Below are positions 21,563 to 33,252 of a stretch of DNA of 64,000 nucleotides, one piece after another; the stretch's first letter is position 1; the number at the start of each line of letters is the position of its first letter. The notes beneath the pieces are model-generated. The model had not been told where the DNA came from. It did no database searches and saw only the letters and a program-made list of their open reading frames with translations. The position numbers and the translations under genes are program-made. The DNA lies in the NCBI GenBank assembly GCA_025526995.1, contig JAHLKG010000016.1:434001-498000 (forward strand), given 5' to 3'. This DNA comes from Powellomyces hirtus (Eukaryota > Chytridiomycota > Chytridiomycetes > Spizellomycetales > Powellomycetaceae).

Positions 21563-24500
21563 ATGACAGTGCCTGTCCATCCCTCTGTAAACAGCTCAAC
21601 AGGACAACAACGAGCTTTCATGGCCGCACCCGCAATTATCGACCAAGTCCTCCGCGTGCTGAGCATATTTCTAGAGCCGTCTGGCCAAGGAAACAAAGAG
21701 GTCGACTTGTGGCTGAATAGCTTCCAGAAAACGGTTAGTCTAGTGCTTGCGCCTTTCCCAACGCGGATGGGTGTCGCGTAAGTAAATAACTCGTCCGTTT
21801 CTTAGCCGGCAGCGTGGAGTATAGCAGATCAGCTCCTGCGCACAGAGACATTGCCAGTTGGAGTTAGACTGTTTGCCGCACAAACCATTCGCCAAAAGGT
21901 AGCTCTCCTGCTGGCAAATCAATGTGTCTCATTGAGAGGTTCCTGACTCTAGCACCCGCAGGTTGAATACGACCTCAAACATCTCGACGCTGCTGCCCAA
22001 GCGACGTTGCGCGACTCGCTGATTGACCTCCTTCATCAATACAAAAATGATGTCAAGCCGATTGTCCGACAAATTTGCCTGTCGCTTGCTGACCTTGCGA
22101 TCCAAATGCACGAGTGGGATGACCCAGTGCGGGAGCTCATCACAAAGTTTGGTCAGGATCCAGCAATGGTTGCGCCGTTGCTCGAATTCCTGCTCGTGTT
22201 ACCGGAAGAATTCAGCAACCGTAGAATCCAGATTGATGTGAGTGGCAGAGGGACAAGGTAGCTGTGCACCCCGCTGACGACCACCTGCTCGTTCAATGCA
22301 GGATGATGAAGCTCATGGACGAGCTCAGCACATTCTGCGAGGCACTGCAAACGAAGTTCTGGCTTTGCTTCTGTACTACCACACACATGCCGGTATGCAT
22401 ACGCGAAAAAGACGTCTGCCAGCCCTCCGATCCCACGCAGCCCGCTCCCTCCGCTACTTTTCGGGATGCAACATCTTAACACCTGCTTGGTCCCCCCCTT
22501 GTTCTTCTAGGCGATAATGACACCATACAACGGCATATTCTCGACTGTCTTCACAGCTGGATCCATTCTAGTGACCTTGAAATCGAAGTGTTACCTTCAA
22601 CACCAGTCATTGGGCTAGCCTTTGACGCGCTCGACAACGATAACCTGTCTGATGTGGCTACAGATTTGATCTGCGAAATCACCCGCCGCACCGGGTCAGT
22701 CAAAAAGTCGGGACGGATGGAAGTCATCCATGCCATATACCCTGGACTGCGCCCTCTGCGTGCAAAGCTCAACGAGGTTAAAGACGACCCGGAGGCCGTT
22801 CGTGACTTGTGTCGCATATTCACCACTGCTGGAGAGGCATGGGCGGATCTTATTGGCACCAATTACGACGCTTTCAATCACGTAATTGAAGGTCTTTTGC
22901 AATGCGCTGGGTACCCCGATTTGGATATTGCGAAAATTACGTTCATGTTCTGGGAGAGGCTGAAGGACGCTGTCGTTCTACAAGTCAACGCAGCCTCCAA
23001 ACCAAACTTCATCCCTGTATACACCCAGCTCATCGACATTATAATTCATCACCTTCAATACCCCAAAGATCTTGCGGATTGGACAGCGGAGGAGCGCGAC
23101 GAATTCAGAGATTTCCGGCATGTCATGGGCGACGTTCTGAAGGACTGTGTACAAGTTCTCGGAGCCGAAGAGGCGCTTTCTCGACCGTATTCGATGCTCT
23201 GCTCACTATGCACTGCTGGCTCAGATGGGGTCTTTGACGCTTCTGTCGAATGGCAGCGAATTGAAGCCCCGCTTTTCTCCTTCCGAGCCATGTGCCGAGA
23301 AGTCACGACGGAAGTCACTGTCATTCCGAAAATCATGGAAATGCTGCCGCAGTTGCCTGAACACCCCAAAATCAAATATGCGGCGATTCTCGTCATTGGA
23401 CGATATGCCGAGTGGACTGCGAAGCATCCCGAGTTCATCTCGTATCAGTTGAACTTTGTGTCACAGGGATTCGAGGATAAGGAAGCCGTGGCGGCTGCTG
23501 CGCAGTCATTGAAATATCTGTGTCGTGAATGCGGACCGGTACGGACTTTTTGCTGTCGTCCCGAGTTACACTCTGTGAGATTAACCTCGAGTTTTTGTTT
23601 CTGTAGCATTTGGTGAACCACCTGGAACAATTGCATCACTTTTACTTCAGCACCATCAAGAACATGGGTCGCGACGACGCTCACGACGTGACCCAGGCTA
23701 TCGCACACATCATCGCAGCAGTGCCGTTACCCCAGCTTGCTGTTGCTCTGCAAAAGTTTTGTCACCCGATGGCTCAACGTCTACATGAAATTACTGCTAA
23801 GGGCAAATCAAGTACAGAAGAGGAAGAGGTGGCCACGGTCAAAGAAATCACCAGTAAGCAGATGCGAGGCTTATGTGCGAATCTTTCCTATGTTAATATT
23901 AGGAGTTTCTTAGGTATATTGAACCAGCTCAGCACCATCCTCAAACACGGTACGCCCAAACCCGACGACATCGACACACAACAGCACCCCTCCATCGCCG
24001 TCATCTCAGAAATATGGCCAGTACTCGACATGCTCATCACCCAGTACGCCTCGGTTTCTCTCATCGATGAAGCTTTTGCCCGCTTCTGCGCATACGCCAT
24101 GGCCGCCTACAAGTGGCATCTCCTTCCCGTCCTCTCACCCATAATGACCAAAGTCGTCGCCCTCTTCAATCAGACTGGCGAGGCATGTTACCTGTGGGCT
24201 TCGTGGAGATGTGTTCGTGAATATGGAAGTGACGACAAGGACGAGGGCAAAGTCGTGTTTGGCATTGTGGAGAACCTGACAACGGCGACTTTCCAGCTGA
24301 TTTCGAATAACGTGGGAAAACTTGATAACATTCCTGATGGTAAGTGGCCGTTGTGACGTCAAATATGTACTTGTGCTCTGGGGTCTCAATGATCTTTGAT
24401 CTTCTTTTGTCAGTCATCGAAGATTACTTCAAACTTGTCAGCGAGCTCATCGAGCAATGCCCAACGCTCCTCTGCCAGTCTTCCTTCCTCCCCGCCCTTT

Positions 24501-25042
24501 TCTCCTGCGCAGCCGCCTGTCTGGCCGTTGAACACACCGAAGCTCTCTTTGCCGTGATCGGGTTTCTCCGGGATGTGACTGCCCTCGCGTCCCCACTCAG
24601 AGCCCACATTCCTACACTGATAGCTGAACCCCTCGTTCTGGTTGTGCAGCAAAACATCCAGGACTTGGTACGAAGGATCTTCAATGGTCTCATTTACTCT
24701 TTCTCAAGAGACCGAGAATTGTTCTTTGATGTGGCGGGCATTTTGAAGACGGTGAGCGAGGTCGCCCCAGAGGAAACACGGCAAGCCGTGCAGGTTGTAG
24801 TCCACGAGTTCTCTGATGAGCAGATGGGCCCCAAGGAGAAGGAAGATTTTTTGGCGAAATATGCGAGGTACGGTCAAAAGATATGACTGGTGTGAGTCGT
24901 GTGAGGAGACACCCAGCTCATCATCTTTCGTTTTTGTGTCCTTGTTTGTAGTGCCAACGACGGGTTCAAAGACGAACAAAAGCTTTCCACCGTCATTCGT
25001 GACTTTGCGGCCAGTTTCCGGCGAAGAAATCTGATTAAATGA
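21563..25042 (+). CDS. MTR10: Importin-beta family nuclear import receptor, Mtr10 / transportin-3 type
   Basis: Eight exons (21563-21733, 21806-21898, 21962-22237, 22302-22392, 22511-23538, 23607-24339, 24414-24867, 24952-25042) give 978 residues, close to yeast Mtr10 (972). The family carries SR/RGG-type RNA-binding proteins such as Npl3 into the nucleus and releases them on RanGTP. The N-terminus has the classic importin start: LWLNSFQKT, PAAWSIADQLL, FAAQTIRQK, then a long series of HEAT-type amphipathic helices (LADLAIQMHEW, LLEFLLVLPEE, YLCRECG). An in-frame GT-AG stretch at 23854-23913 (60 nt) could be a further intron that leaves the frame open either way. A second possible start is at 21620 (MAAPAIIDQ), which fits the family N-terminus at least as well. 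Confidence 0.93.
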
Positions 25043-25459
25043 AAGAACGAGAAAGCATCTTCAGCCCGGCCCTCCCCATCCGTCACCCCCTGTTTCATTC
25101 AAACATCCTCCCCCACCCTGTGTTTACCGTACCCCACCTTTTTTGCTGTAATAGTCATTTACCGAGACCTCTTGTGCCGAACCGCAATTCGAGAAGTGTA
25201 TCGTGATGACGAGAACGGCCCCATTCTGCGTGCGGTGTGTGATGGTGATATCGTGCATGGCTCTCGCTGTGGTACCAGTCCAAGCTCGGAAACGTGGATC
25301 CCCAAACGGGGTCCCAGCCCACATGCAAACAAGGATGAGAAATTACGTCGCTCACTATGAGCCGAAAGCGAGACGGACCAGTGGTACCGACGGATCCTGC
25401 TCAAAAAAGTGGTCCCGCTGTTAAGCAGGTCACGTTCGCGACATGACGACTTGAACACA

Positions 25460-25710
25460 CGCCTCGCCACGCTTTTGTGGGACCCTCCTGTCTGAGCCCG
25501 TCAAAGCCATTCTCAGCTGTCGTAGAGGGCCACAAATGCTCGGGCTTTCGGGGAAAAATGTTTCCGCGGCCGGCGGCTCAGAGAGTCGCGCGCCTCGCAC
25601 ACTTTTGTGAGACCTCCTGTCTGAGCCCGTCAAAGCCATTCGTAGAGGGCCACAATGCTCGGGCTTTCCGGGGAAAAATGTTTCCGCAGCCGGCGGCTCA
25701 GAGAGTCGCC
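25460..25710. repeat. Direct tandem duplication of a 120-131 nt unit with inverted repeats
   Basis: Copy one spans about 25460-25590 and copy two about 25591-25710. They are nearly identical except for a roughly 9-nt extra segment in copy one and scattered substitutions. Each unit carries TCTGAGCC near one end and GGCTCAGA near the other, and also AGCCCG/CGGGCT arms, so each could fold into a hairpin. It does not resemble a known fungal RNA gene. Its origin is unclear: a small non-coding duplication or a mobile-element remnant. Confidence 0.8.
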
Positions 25711-26981
25711 AAGTTTTTCCATGGGATCCTATCCTAATACGCTCTCTCACACACACCCACACACCCACTGACAGTAACAGGTAACATACACAATTGTGAA
25801 AATGACGGGATTGTCGCGTGGGCGCGTTTCTGGTGCGAGTCAAGGTACCCGTAGATGGTTAAATTCGCTCCACCAACATTGCAGATGTGGCGGGTCGATG
25901 ACCGGCGCGGCTTAGCCATGCCCGGTGGCTGATTTGGATTGTTGGTGGCGGACTCGAGTGACATAGAGTATGTAAATCTTTTTTTTTTGGTGAGACGAGC
26001 TGGGAAGGACCACAAATCTGCACTCTGTTGCGACAGCCCCTTGAACGGAACTGGATCTGGTGTTGAAGGGATGGTCAATATGTACCGCCGCGAACGAATG
26101 TGCCGCAGTTGCTTTGAATTTTGACAGTTTGATGCGCGCTTCTCGTGCTGCGCAAACTGCGGCGTGCGGCCATCTAAGACGGGGGTTTTGACAGCGACGG
26201 ACCAAGCGTAGATCCTTACTGATACGTGAAAAGATTCCATCAGGGTTTTCGTAGCAGACTGGGTCGCGCATGTATCCTGGTAATATCGGATATACTCGCA
26301 AAGAAGAAATGTACAGCCCAGCATGGCGGATGATGAATCAATGTCCGTATGCGGAGAGGGGTTAGGTATGTGTGGTCGTGCTGGTTGTTCACAAACGTGG
26401 GTGGTCTTCTCCGAGTCTCGTGCTTGTCTGACATCACATGAAGGAGATGTAGGAATCGAGGTACCGTGCGGCGCATTTATGCACAGGCGGAGGGTGGCGT
26501 TGCAGTGGGATGGCTTTTTACGGAATCCGTTTGTACAACCATATTCTGCGGGAAGCCCCAACCAAATTCTTGCGGACTTGAACTACTACATCATTTCCAG
26601 CAACAAGTGGCATGCACACAGTCTGTCCACCCCCGCCCGCCTCTTGGGGTTGTTCCGACAACCACAGAGAAAACAGGAGCGTTCAACTGTGTTGTGAGTC
26701 AGCCGAATCACGTAGCACCAAACTTGAAACTCAAGCTAACGCATGGCCGTGGGGTTTGTGCTTTTTGTGCAGTATCTTGTGTGGGTATATAGTATAGTAC
26801 AGACTTGGGGGTCGTTCAAGTTTGGATGGGGTAGCGTGGGGTAGCACTGTGGATACCCTCGCGTACGGAAATTATGTATGACCGCTGCACACGCTTCTGC
26901 CTGCGGTTCGCGTCACTGCGGGTTTCCTCGCGCGTTCTGTAGAGTACCCACTCTTGAATACATTGACAGTCCCTGGACAAG

Positions 26982-26988
26982 TATAAAA
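26982..26988 (+). promoter_or_regulatory. TATA box of the thaumatin-like gene
   Basis: The sequence TATAAAA lies 92 nt upstream of the thaumatin-like start codon, a usual distance for a fungal TATA element with a short leader. Confidence 0.6.
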
Positions 26989-27073
26989 GAGCGATGGGTC
27001 TTTGTAGGGTCTTTCGCTTTTCTCCAGAGTCGAACTGGATAGACATATACCATACCCCATTTGAAAGCAAATC

Positions 27074-28523
27074 ATGCGTTTCGGAGCTATCGTTGCGGTG
27101 ATGGCCAGCACTTGTGCGCTTGCGGTTCGGGCCACGCCTTTCCCGCAGGCAACTCAATGCGGACCTGGGTAAGAAACACCCAAAAATATTTTCTCATTTC
27201 CGTCCCCTGGTTTCCCGCAGTCTCATTCCGTCTCTCTTCTTTTTTTGGTTCTGATCTCATCTAGCTTGACACCCTGCGGGCGCGACTGTTTCAGCGCCGG
27301 TCAAGGTCTGTACCACTGCGACAACGGAGTGCTCAAGCAAGGACCCGGTCCCAACGTGCCCAAACCGCCGCCGCCTACGACACCCCTGCCCCCCACGACG
27401 CCTCAACCTCCTCCCACGGGGGGTGCTCCTCCGGCTAATCCGGGTGGCAGGACCCTGCAGGTTGTCAACAAGTGCGCCCAGGACATCTGGATTGGGATGC
27501 AGGGTAATCCCTTGCCAAAGGATGGAGGGTTCTTCCTTCCCAAGGGTCAGACTGAGGTAAAACCTCCAGACATCAGATCAAATGGCGCTTCGCTCTTTTA
27601 CCCCTCATACTAAGACTGGCTTTTGTTTTTCTTGTTGCGTTTTTTAGAACGTCTCCCTCCCACCCCGCTGGACCGCGGGGCGACTCTGGGCCCGTACCGC
27701 GTGCGAGACCGTCAACGGGCGTCTCGTCTGCGCCACCGGCGACTGCGGGTCCGAGTTCAACGGGTTTGGCGTCGCCTGCAAGGGCATTGGCGGGCAAGCG
27801 CCCGCGACGCTGGCCGAGTTTACGCTCCAAGACGGCGGTCAAACGGATTTCTACGACCTCAGCAACGTGGATGGATATAATGTGGGAGTCAACATTGAGG
27901 CGTTTGGCCAGACGGTGAATAACCCGGATCTGGGCAAGTTTAATTGCGGAAACCCCGTGTGTCGCATGGATACTTCAAAGTAAGTGCAAAAAAACCCCCG
28001 TTTGCGACAAGTTTGCCAGTCGTGTTGCTTGTGTGCCGCGAGATATATAAGAGTAGATGTGATACTAACCCAGGCCACCACCACCACAACCTCACAAAGA
28101 TGTCCCGCCGAGCTCAAAATGACGGACAAAACCGGCACCACCTCGTGCGCGGCCATCCACGCCGCGGCCCACAACGCCGCCCAACGGTCCAAATTCCCCG
28201 CTCTCCAAGCCATCTTTAACAACGCCAACACCCTCTCCCTCGTCTCCTGCTCCTGCGATTGCGGGCCCGACTGCGGATGCACCAACCCTGCCTCCAAGCA
28301 CTGCTGCTCCCCTTACAACAACGACCCTAGAGAAGCCGGTGGGAAATGCCGCGTCGAGGAATGGCCTCGTAGCACGGCCCCGGGAGCTGGATCAACCTTC
28401 CCCGCCCGCTATGATGAGGTCTTTAAGAGCCAGTGCCCAGATGCGTACTCGTGGCAGTTTGATGACCATCAGAGCACGTACCAGTGCTTGTTGGCCAATT
28501 ACAGGGTTACGTTCTGTCCTTGA
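27074..28523 (+). CDS. Secreted thaumatin-like protein with N-terminal Cys module and proline-rich linker
   Basis: Four exons (27074-27168, 27265-27556, 27648-27979, 28100-28523) give 380 residues. Residues 1-21 form a signal peptide ending in a VRA motif. Residues 31-55 form a compact four-cysteine patch (QCGPGLTPCGRDCF, YHCDNGVLK) that resembles the short carbohydrate-binding modules (CBM52-like) seen at the front of some fungal wall proteins. A Pro/Thr/Gly linker follows, then a thaumatin (GH152-type) domain beginning LQVVNKCAQDIWIGMQG. The family signature appears as RLVCATGDCG, followed by FTLQDGGQTDFYDLSNVDGYNV. The C-terminal half has many cysteines (CSCDCGPDCGC, KHCCSPYN) and ends FCP. 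Thaumatin domains bind or cleave beta-1,3-glucan, so a role at the cell wall is likely. The Cys-module identity is inference. Confidence 0.9.
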
Positions 28524-29721
28524 GGGTTGAGAGTAGATTGATAGATAGATAGGCAGGTTCATAGTCATCACAGCGTCTAGTTTACAGTCAATACATTGTG
28601 TCTTTGGAAAAGAACAGTCTTGACTACCGTCTGACCAGAGAGGCGTCATCCTCCGTGTCCATTCTGGTTGCGGATTTAATGGAGATGCAGGGAGCATTGC
28701 CGGGGCAGATGAGGGCGCCATGAAAGCCACATCACATCTTTCTACCTTTCCTATTCAGTCACGTGACTCAGTTCAGCACCTTTAGGATACCGTAGGTTCG
28801 GTCACGCGTTACGAAGACATTAAATCTGGAACTATGGGAAGAACTAGCATTGAACGACGTCCTCGATATTCCAATAATTTGAGCAGCTTGCGCGCAATTC
28901 TCCAGCCCGATCTGCGATGTTGTCAATGTCCATGTATCGTTGCACTCTACAAATGCATGTTTCTGCAACAGAGTTTCACGACTTCAGGAACAGGCTCGAA
29001 GGGCTGGAGAAACGGTACAACCGCCCTTACCCGGGAACCAACAATCCACCGTTCCAGAACCTTTGCTCCTCTGCTAATTGTTCTCCCCTTCAGCCACTGT
29101 AATGTTCCACTCAGGATTTAGCTCGCGGAGTAAGGAAGCAGAGGATGACCCAGAGATACCACGTGAAAAACGATATACAAGGATTCATATGGCCTACAAG
29201 AGGTTTTTGGGGGCAGCCCTGAGTGTTACCACTCACCCCCGACGACCGCAACGTCAACAACATGAGTGGGGAGCGGATAAAGTTTGGGAAAGTCTAGTTC
29301 ATCAAGCCAGGTACGAAGGCGTTGGATGCTTCGGCAAATACCTCGGGCTGGCCATGTCAGCGGTGCTACAAACTAGCGTTGAGAAAGCAGCTTACAGTCC
29401 AACTGGCGCTGTGAGGACTGCACAACAGCTGGGCGCTCCGAACAGGCAGTTGTTAGCGGAAACTGGGAGCATGGTGGGCCGCCCATGATGACACGGACGC
29501 GTTGACCATACTCGTGTACAATGAGTTGCCCGCTGCATGGCACTCTGACATTGAAGCTATGGCACTATTGGCGATTCAACCGACATTGATGATACATCCA
29601 ACAAAGAGGCCTTGTACTAGCGATAAGGAGCAAACGACCTGATAACATTAGACTATTTATTGAGGCAGTGTAACAATGAAGCGGTTGTCACAAATATGGT
29701 GAAGGTGACAATCCGCGGAAA
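28524..29721. other. Intergenic region with unassigned open frames
   Basis: About 1.2 kb between the thaumatin-like gene and the 3' end of the isomerase gene. A plus-strand frame of 136 codons at 29078-29488 and a 95-codon frame at 28834-29121 are open but match nothing I recognise. Splicing between them gives no convincing gene. They may be a decayed gene or chance frames. Confidence 0.4.
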
Positions 29722-30990
29722 TTATGCGCAGAAGGCTCGGTATGATGTAAAAGGCTTCTTCCCAGATCCACCTGTCAACGTTATAGGCGTGCCAGCAGCA
29801 ATGAAGAAGATGTGGCCAGTCTGGACATTGACAGAGTCCTTCTTCCCGGCAGCATGGCTGTACTCTAGAGAACCCTGTCCATCGGTGACGATAAAGATGC
29901 TAGGGCCGTGGATGGCATCAATGTGTTCCTTGCTGTCCCCGTCGAGGCTAGTGCGAAGGATTGAGAACTCCTGAATCGGGGGATCATACAGAGTAGTGTG
30001 CTTTGTGGCCTTGTAGGATTCGCCACGGAGGATCTGTGTGTCTGCGGGCCCATAGTTATAGGTGAGGCAGTTCACGAGGGTGTCCACATCTTTGAATTTC
30101 GGAGTCAAGCCTGAGCGGATGACATTGTCGCTGGCGGCCATGCATTCGACACAGTCACCGGACAGATACGCGTGGGGTTCGTTCGCAGCAAGGAAGATGG
30201 ATTCCCCGGGTGAGAGCTTAACATAGTTGAGGAGGAACGCGCAGAAGGTGCCAACATCGGCATGGAACTGCGTGTTGAGACGATCGACGAGTTCATACAG
30301 TCCCCCCTTTTTTGCGAGGCCTTGAGTCTGAATCCGCGTGATCAGGGTATCGAGCTGCTGTGTGATCAGCTCCTGCTTGCTCTCCATGACTTTCTGGAAT
30401 AGGGATTTCAGAACCTTCTTGTTTTCGTCGACCGAGCCCGCAGACGCTTTGGCAGCCTGGGCCTCAAAAGCCGCGGCAGTTTCATCTCCAACGATCGCGC
30501 GGAACTCGGTAAACTCTTTCAAATGCGCCACAATTTCGTTCAGCGGGCGAAAGTTTATGAATGCCTCGAACGGCGTCAGCGCGACCGCCATTTCAGGCTT
30601 GTGGTTGGGATCCTTGTACACGTCAGGGAAACGTTTATGTAAGTCCGCAGCAAGGGTCTTATCCGGATGAGCCTGTATCGACAAGGCTTTGCGGATGGAC
30701 AAGACTTTGAACAAGAATGGCAAATCCCCTGCATATTCCTTGTAAATCTTCATCCCGAGGTTTTGTTCGTTCAGAAGGGACTTGAGGGGCTTGGGAGTGG
30801 CGTCGAGGGTTTGCGAAGGACCGTTTGGGTGTGTTCCCATCCACAGCTCGGCGTACGGGGTGTTGGCATCGCTTGTGAAGCCAGGGACGGCGGAGGCAAG
30901 CTCGGCGACTTTGCTCTCGGGACCAAGCTTGCCCCAATCGTAAGATTGCGCCGTGCAAGCGAGACGGATGACGGGAGATGAGGAAGACAT
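29722..30990 (-). CDS. PMI40: Mannose-6-phosphate isomerase (type I)
   Basis: A single intronless frame of 422 residues, the usual length for this family. The zinc enzyme interconverts fructose-6-phosphate and mannose-6-phosphate, feeding GDP-mannose for glycosylation and wall mannan. Visible motifs: YDWGKLG near the start, YAELWMGTHPNGPS, the zinc-binding Gln and His in SIQAHPDK, the Glu in NHKPEMAVALTPFEAF, and the His in FLAANEPHAYLSGDCVE, followed by the catalytic Arg region in SDNVIRSGLTPKFKDV. All metal ligands expected for the family are present. No signal peptide is seen, so it is cytosolic. Confidence 0.97.
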   Translation of the reverse strand: MSSSSPVIRLACTAQSYDWGKLGPESKVAELASAVPGFTSDANTPYAELWMGTHPNGPSQTLDATPKPLKSLLNEQNLGMKIYKEYAGDLPFLFKVLSIRKALSIQAHPDKTLAADLHKRFPDVYKDPNHKPEMAVALTPFEAFINFRPLNEIVAHLKEFTEFRAIVGDETAAAFEAQAAKASAGSVDENKKVLKSLFQKVMESKQELITQQLDTLITRIQTQGLAKKGGLYELVDRLNTQFHADVGTFCAFLLNYVKLSPGESIFLAANEPHAYLSGDCVECMAASDNVIRSGLTPKFKDVDTLVNCLTYNYGPADTQILRGESYKATKHTTLYDPPIQEFSILRTSLDGDSKEHIDAIHGPSIFIVTDGQGSLEYSHAAGKKDSVNVQTGHIFFIAAGTPITLTGGSGKKPFTSYRAFCA

Positions 30991-31600
30991 TTATGATGTA
31001 GGATGAGTTGTCGGACGCAGAAAGTTAAATAGGTTCCGCTTGCCGTTAGGAAGTTTGCGGCCAGATACGTCTGTCAAACAAGGCGTCACGGTCCGCGTGG
31101 CAAAATGCGCGCGCGTCACTCTCATCACAGCCACCAAACTGACGACTATGATGGGCTCCCTCCACACTCCCTGCAAACATCTCTACAAAGAGACCCCACT
31201 GCTGCCGTCGATTGCACTATCTTGATAGTATGTTCGATGGTCAGGGAACTCCTTTCTAGGTCAATGGCCTGGTGTCTTGTTTGCTCTTGTGTGCATTGTT
31301 TGATGCAATCTTGATGAAATGTTCAATCGGAAGAACGCGAGGGTAGTAGATATCTTTCCCAGTTCTTCTAATAAGAAGAAGGTTCTGCTTTGGCTCCTAC
31401 CTCAATTGCCTGACCTTTCGGTTCCATGCTATTTGGATACTACCAAAAGTCACTTCGAGTACAAGCAATTGTTCTCGAGCAGATTTGATAATCTCCTGTG
31501 AATACTCGCATTGTGATTCGGGCTCCGTCTAAGAATACATACAGTCTAAACTATTGATATGTTCAAGAATGGACACGCGCTCATCTGTCGTCATACAGCT
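30991..31600. other. Intergenic region
   Basis: About 610 nt between the isomerase start codon and the CAF16 stop codon, both on the minus strand. It must contain the isomerase promoter and the CAF16 3' end. No other feature stands out. Confidence 0.45.
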
Positions 31601-32817
31601 CTAGGGACCCGTCCAGTAGTTATAATACTTATCTCCGTACTGAAGAAGAGATGAGTAGATGAGTTACCCCACCTTCATCAGATACGAAACTCACGACCGA
31701 GGTTCTCACCTCCCGCATGTTCTCACTCAAAACCTCCCATTTCGTCATAACTCTTCCCTCCTGGGTCTTCCTTCCTTCCTTCCTCAACTTCTGCTGATCT
31801 GACGTCAACCATTTCTCGACAACAAGCAACAACGGCGAATTATCAATCAGCGCCGGATCGTCTCGAGCCTCATTCCTCAACCGTTTCTGCTCCTCCAATT
31901 CCGGGAAGCCACCAGGGCTATTCAGATCTCTCAGGACGTCCACTTGTCCATCCATGATGTGCGCAACGTGAGATGACCACCCGCCCAGACCGTCGAAAAT
32001 GTGTGTGGCGTACAAGATGGTGGCGCCTCGAGTTTCGGTCTCATTCCGCAGGAATTTCAGCAAGTCGGCGCGGACCAGAACGTCCAGATCAACGGTGACC
32101 TCGTCGAGAAGGAGGAGTTCCCATGGTTCCATCAATCCAAGAACAATCTGCACACGACGTCGTTGTCCGTCGGACACTTCATGCATATGCCAGTCGGGGT
32201 CCACGTCCATGATTTCGAGAAGCTGCGCTGTGGGAAGGAAAAGAAGCGATTAGTTGTGCGCCCTGCGATCTTCGCTGATCAAGAAACTCACAGCATCGCT
32301 CAGGATAGCGCTCAGCTCCCAACGTCTTCAGTAACCGCGACACAGGGACGTCCCGACGCACAATCGGATTTTGAGCCCATTCAGTTCCGAGGTACGTTAT
32401 CTGCTGCGACCCGTCGTAAAACGGGTTCTTGCCTATCACTTTAACGTTGCTGTTCAATTGGACAACGATGGCTTTGATCAGCTCGTGCGTGCGGAGTGCC
32501 TTTAGCATAATTTCAGAAAACTGTTGTACCTGTTCTTCACCAACCGCTTGCCGGCCAAAATTCTCAACAGAGTTGACTTTCCAGCTCCTAAATATGAATT
32601 CCAACACGTTCTCAGCACAGCTATTATCGCCTGATCCAGCAATCCAGAAGTGACTCATACCGTTTGCGCCCACCAGAAGACACCGTGCCCCACGCGGGAG
32701 GTCTAGCGACAGATCCTTCAAGATCTGCCCTGGGCCGCCGAAACTGAAGGTCAAGTTGCGGACATTAACCGCTGGTTCGCTTGTGGCGGCTGGCACTACT
32801 GGTGCAGTTTCTGACAT
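31601..32817 (-). CDS. CAF16: CCR4-NOT-associated ABC ATPase Caf16
   Basis: Five exons (32817-32661, 32587-32530, 32449-32292, 32227-31710, 31639-31601) give 309 residues, near yeast Caf16 (289). It is a soluble ABC-type ATPase without membrane helices, associated with the CCR4-NOT complex. Walker A GANGAGKSTLL is rebuilt across the first intron. Then come GTEWAQNPIVRRDVPV, the ABC signature as VSDGQRRRVQ, and Walker B as LLLLDEVTVDLDV, with the typical THIFDGL afterwards. The last 12-codon exon (ending YNYW and three more residues) restores the conserved C-terminus; without splicing the frame reads on for 27 unrelated codons. The acceptor of intron 2 was chosen because it alone joins LAGKRLVKN to VKVIGKNPF in phase. 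Confidence 0.93.
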
Positions 32818-33170
32818 ATTGATTTGTGCTTATCTGAGTTTTTGTTGTTTCTGGGGAGGATTCGAGAGAGACTCGCTTTATACAAAAACCAATAGTCTTA
32901 GTGATTCATCCGCCGGATCGGCCAATGCTACATTTAGAGTCGCGCCAATGTGTCATCCATCGAGGCTGCGCAACCAGATCGAAAAGGACGCAACACACAT
33001 ATCAAAGAATTCCAATTGTGATTTGTCTGGGTGTTCCCTGCTTGATTGGGAACCTCCGTCCCTGTCCGAAGAACCCGACAGGATGCATTTGTCAACCGTC
33101 TGGTGAGTAATCTGATTTTTGAAAAAAAAAAATCAAAAATCAGCTGACTGAAGACAAAAGACAAAAATTG
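32818..33170. other. Intergenic region upstream of CAF16
   Basis: About 350 nt between the CAF16 start codon and the 3' end of the minus-strand tRNA-Ser gene. It contains the CAF16 promoter. T/A-rich runs near 33119-33136 lie just past the tRNA 3' end. Confidence 0.4.
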
Positions 33171-33252
33171 CGACGGCTGCAGGATTTGAACCTGCGCTCC
33201 CAGAGGGAAATGCCTTAGCAGGGCATCGCCTTAACCACTCGGCCAAACCGTC
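33171..33252 (-). tRNA. tRNA-Ser (anticodon GCT), copy 1
   Basis: The 82-nt sequence folds as a class II tRNA: seven-pair acceptor stem with one G-U pair, D arm, anticodon stem ATGCC/GGCAT around loop CTGCTAA, a long variable arm, and T arm GCAGG/CCTGC. Anticodon GCT reads AGC/AGT serine codons. The discriminator is G, as expected for serine. A T-rich Pol III stop follows on the transcribed strand. It is identical to copy 2 at 37323. Confidence 0.96.

Larger units (their letters stand above)
25043..27073. other. Gene-poor region with a tandem repeat
   Basis: Two kilobases between MTR10 and the thaumatin-like gene. The largest frame is a minus-strand open frame of 275 codons at 25734-26561 with no recognisable motif and no compositional bias of a real gene; smaller frames exist on both strands. 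The only clear structures are the duplicated unit at 25460-25710 and a TATA box near 26982. I see no supported gene. Confidence 0.5.

Noticed and set aside
25734..26561. 275-codon minus-strand open frame in the gene-poor region
   Set aside because: No recognisable motif, ordinary random-like composition, and competing frames of similar quality on both strands. It could be a real orphan gene, but the sequence alone does not support it.
29078..29488. 136-codon open frame between the thaumatin-like gene and the isomerase gene
   Set aside because: No family resemblance, no convincing splice partners, and stop codons surround it in all frames. It is left as unassigned.
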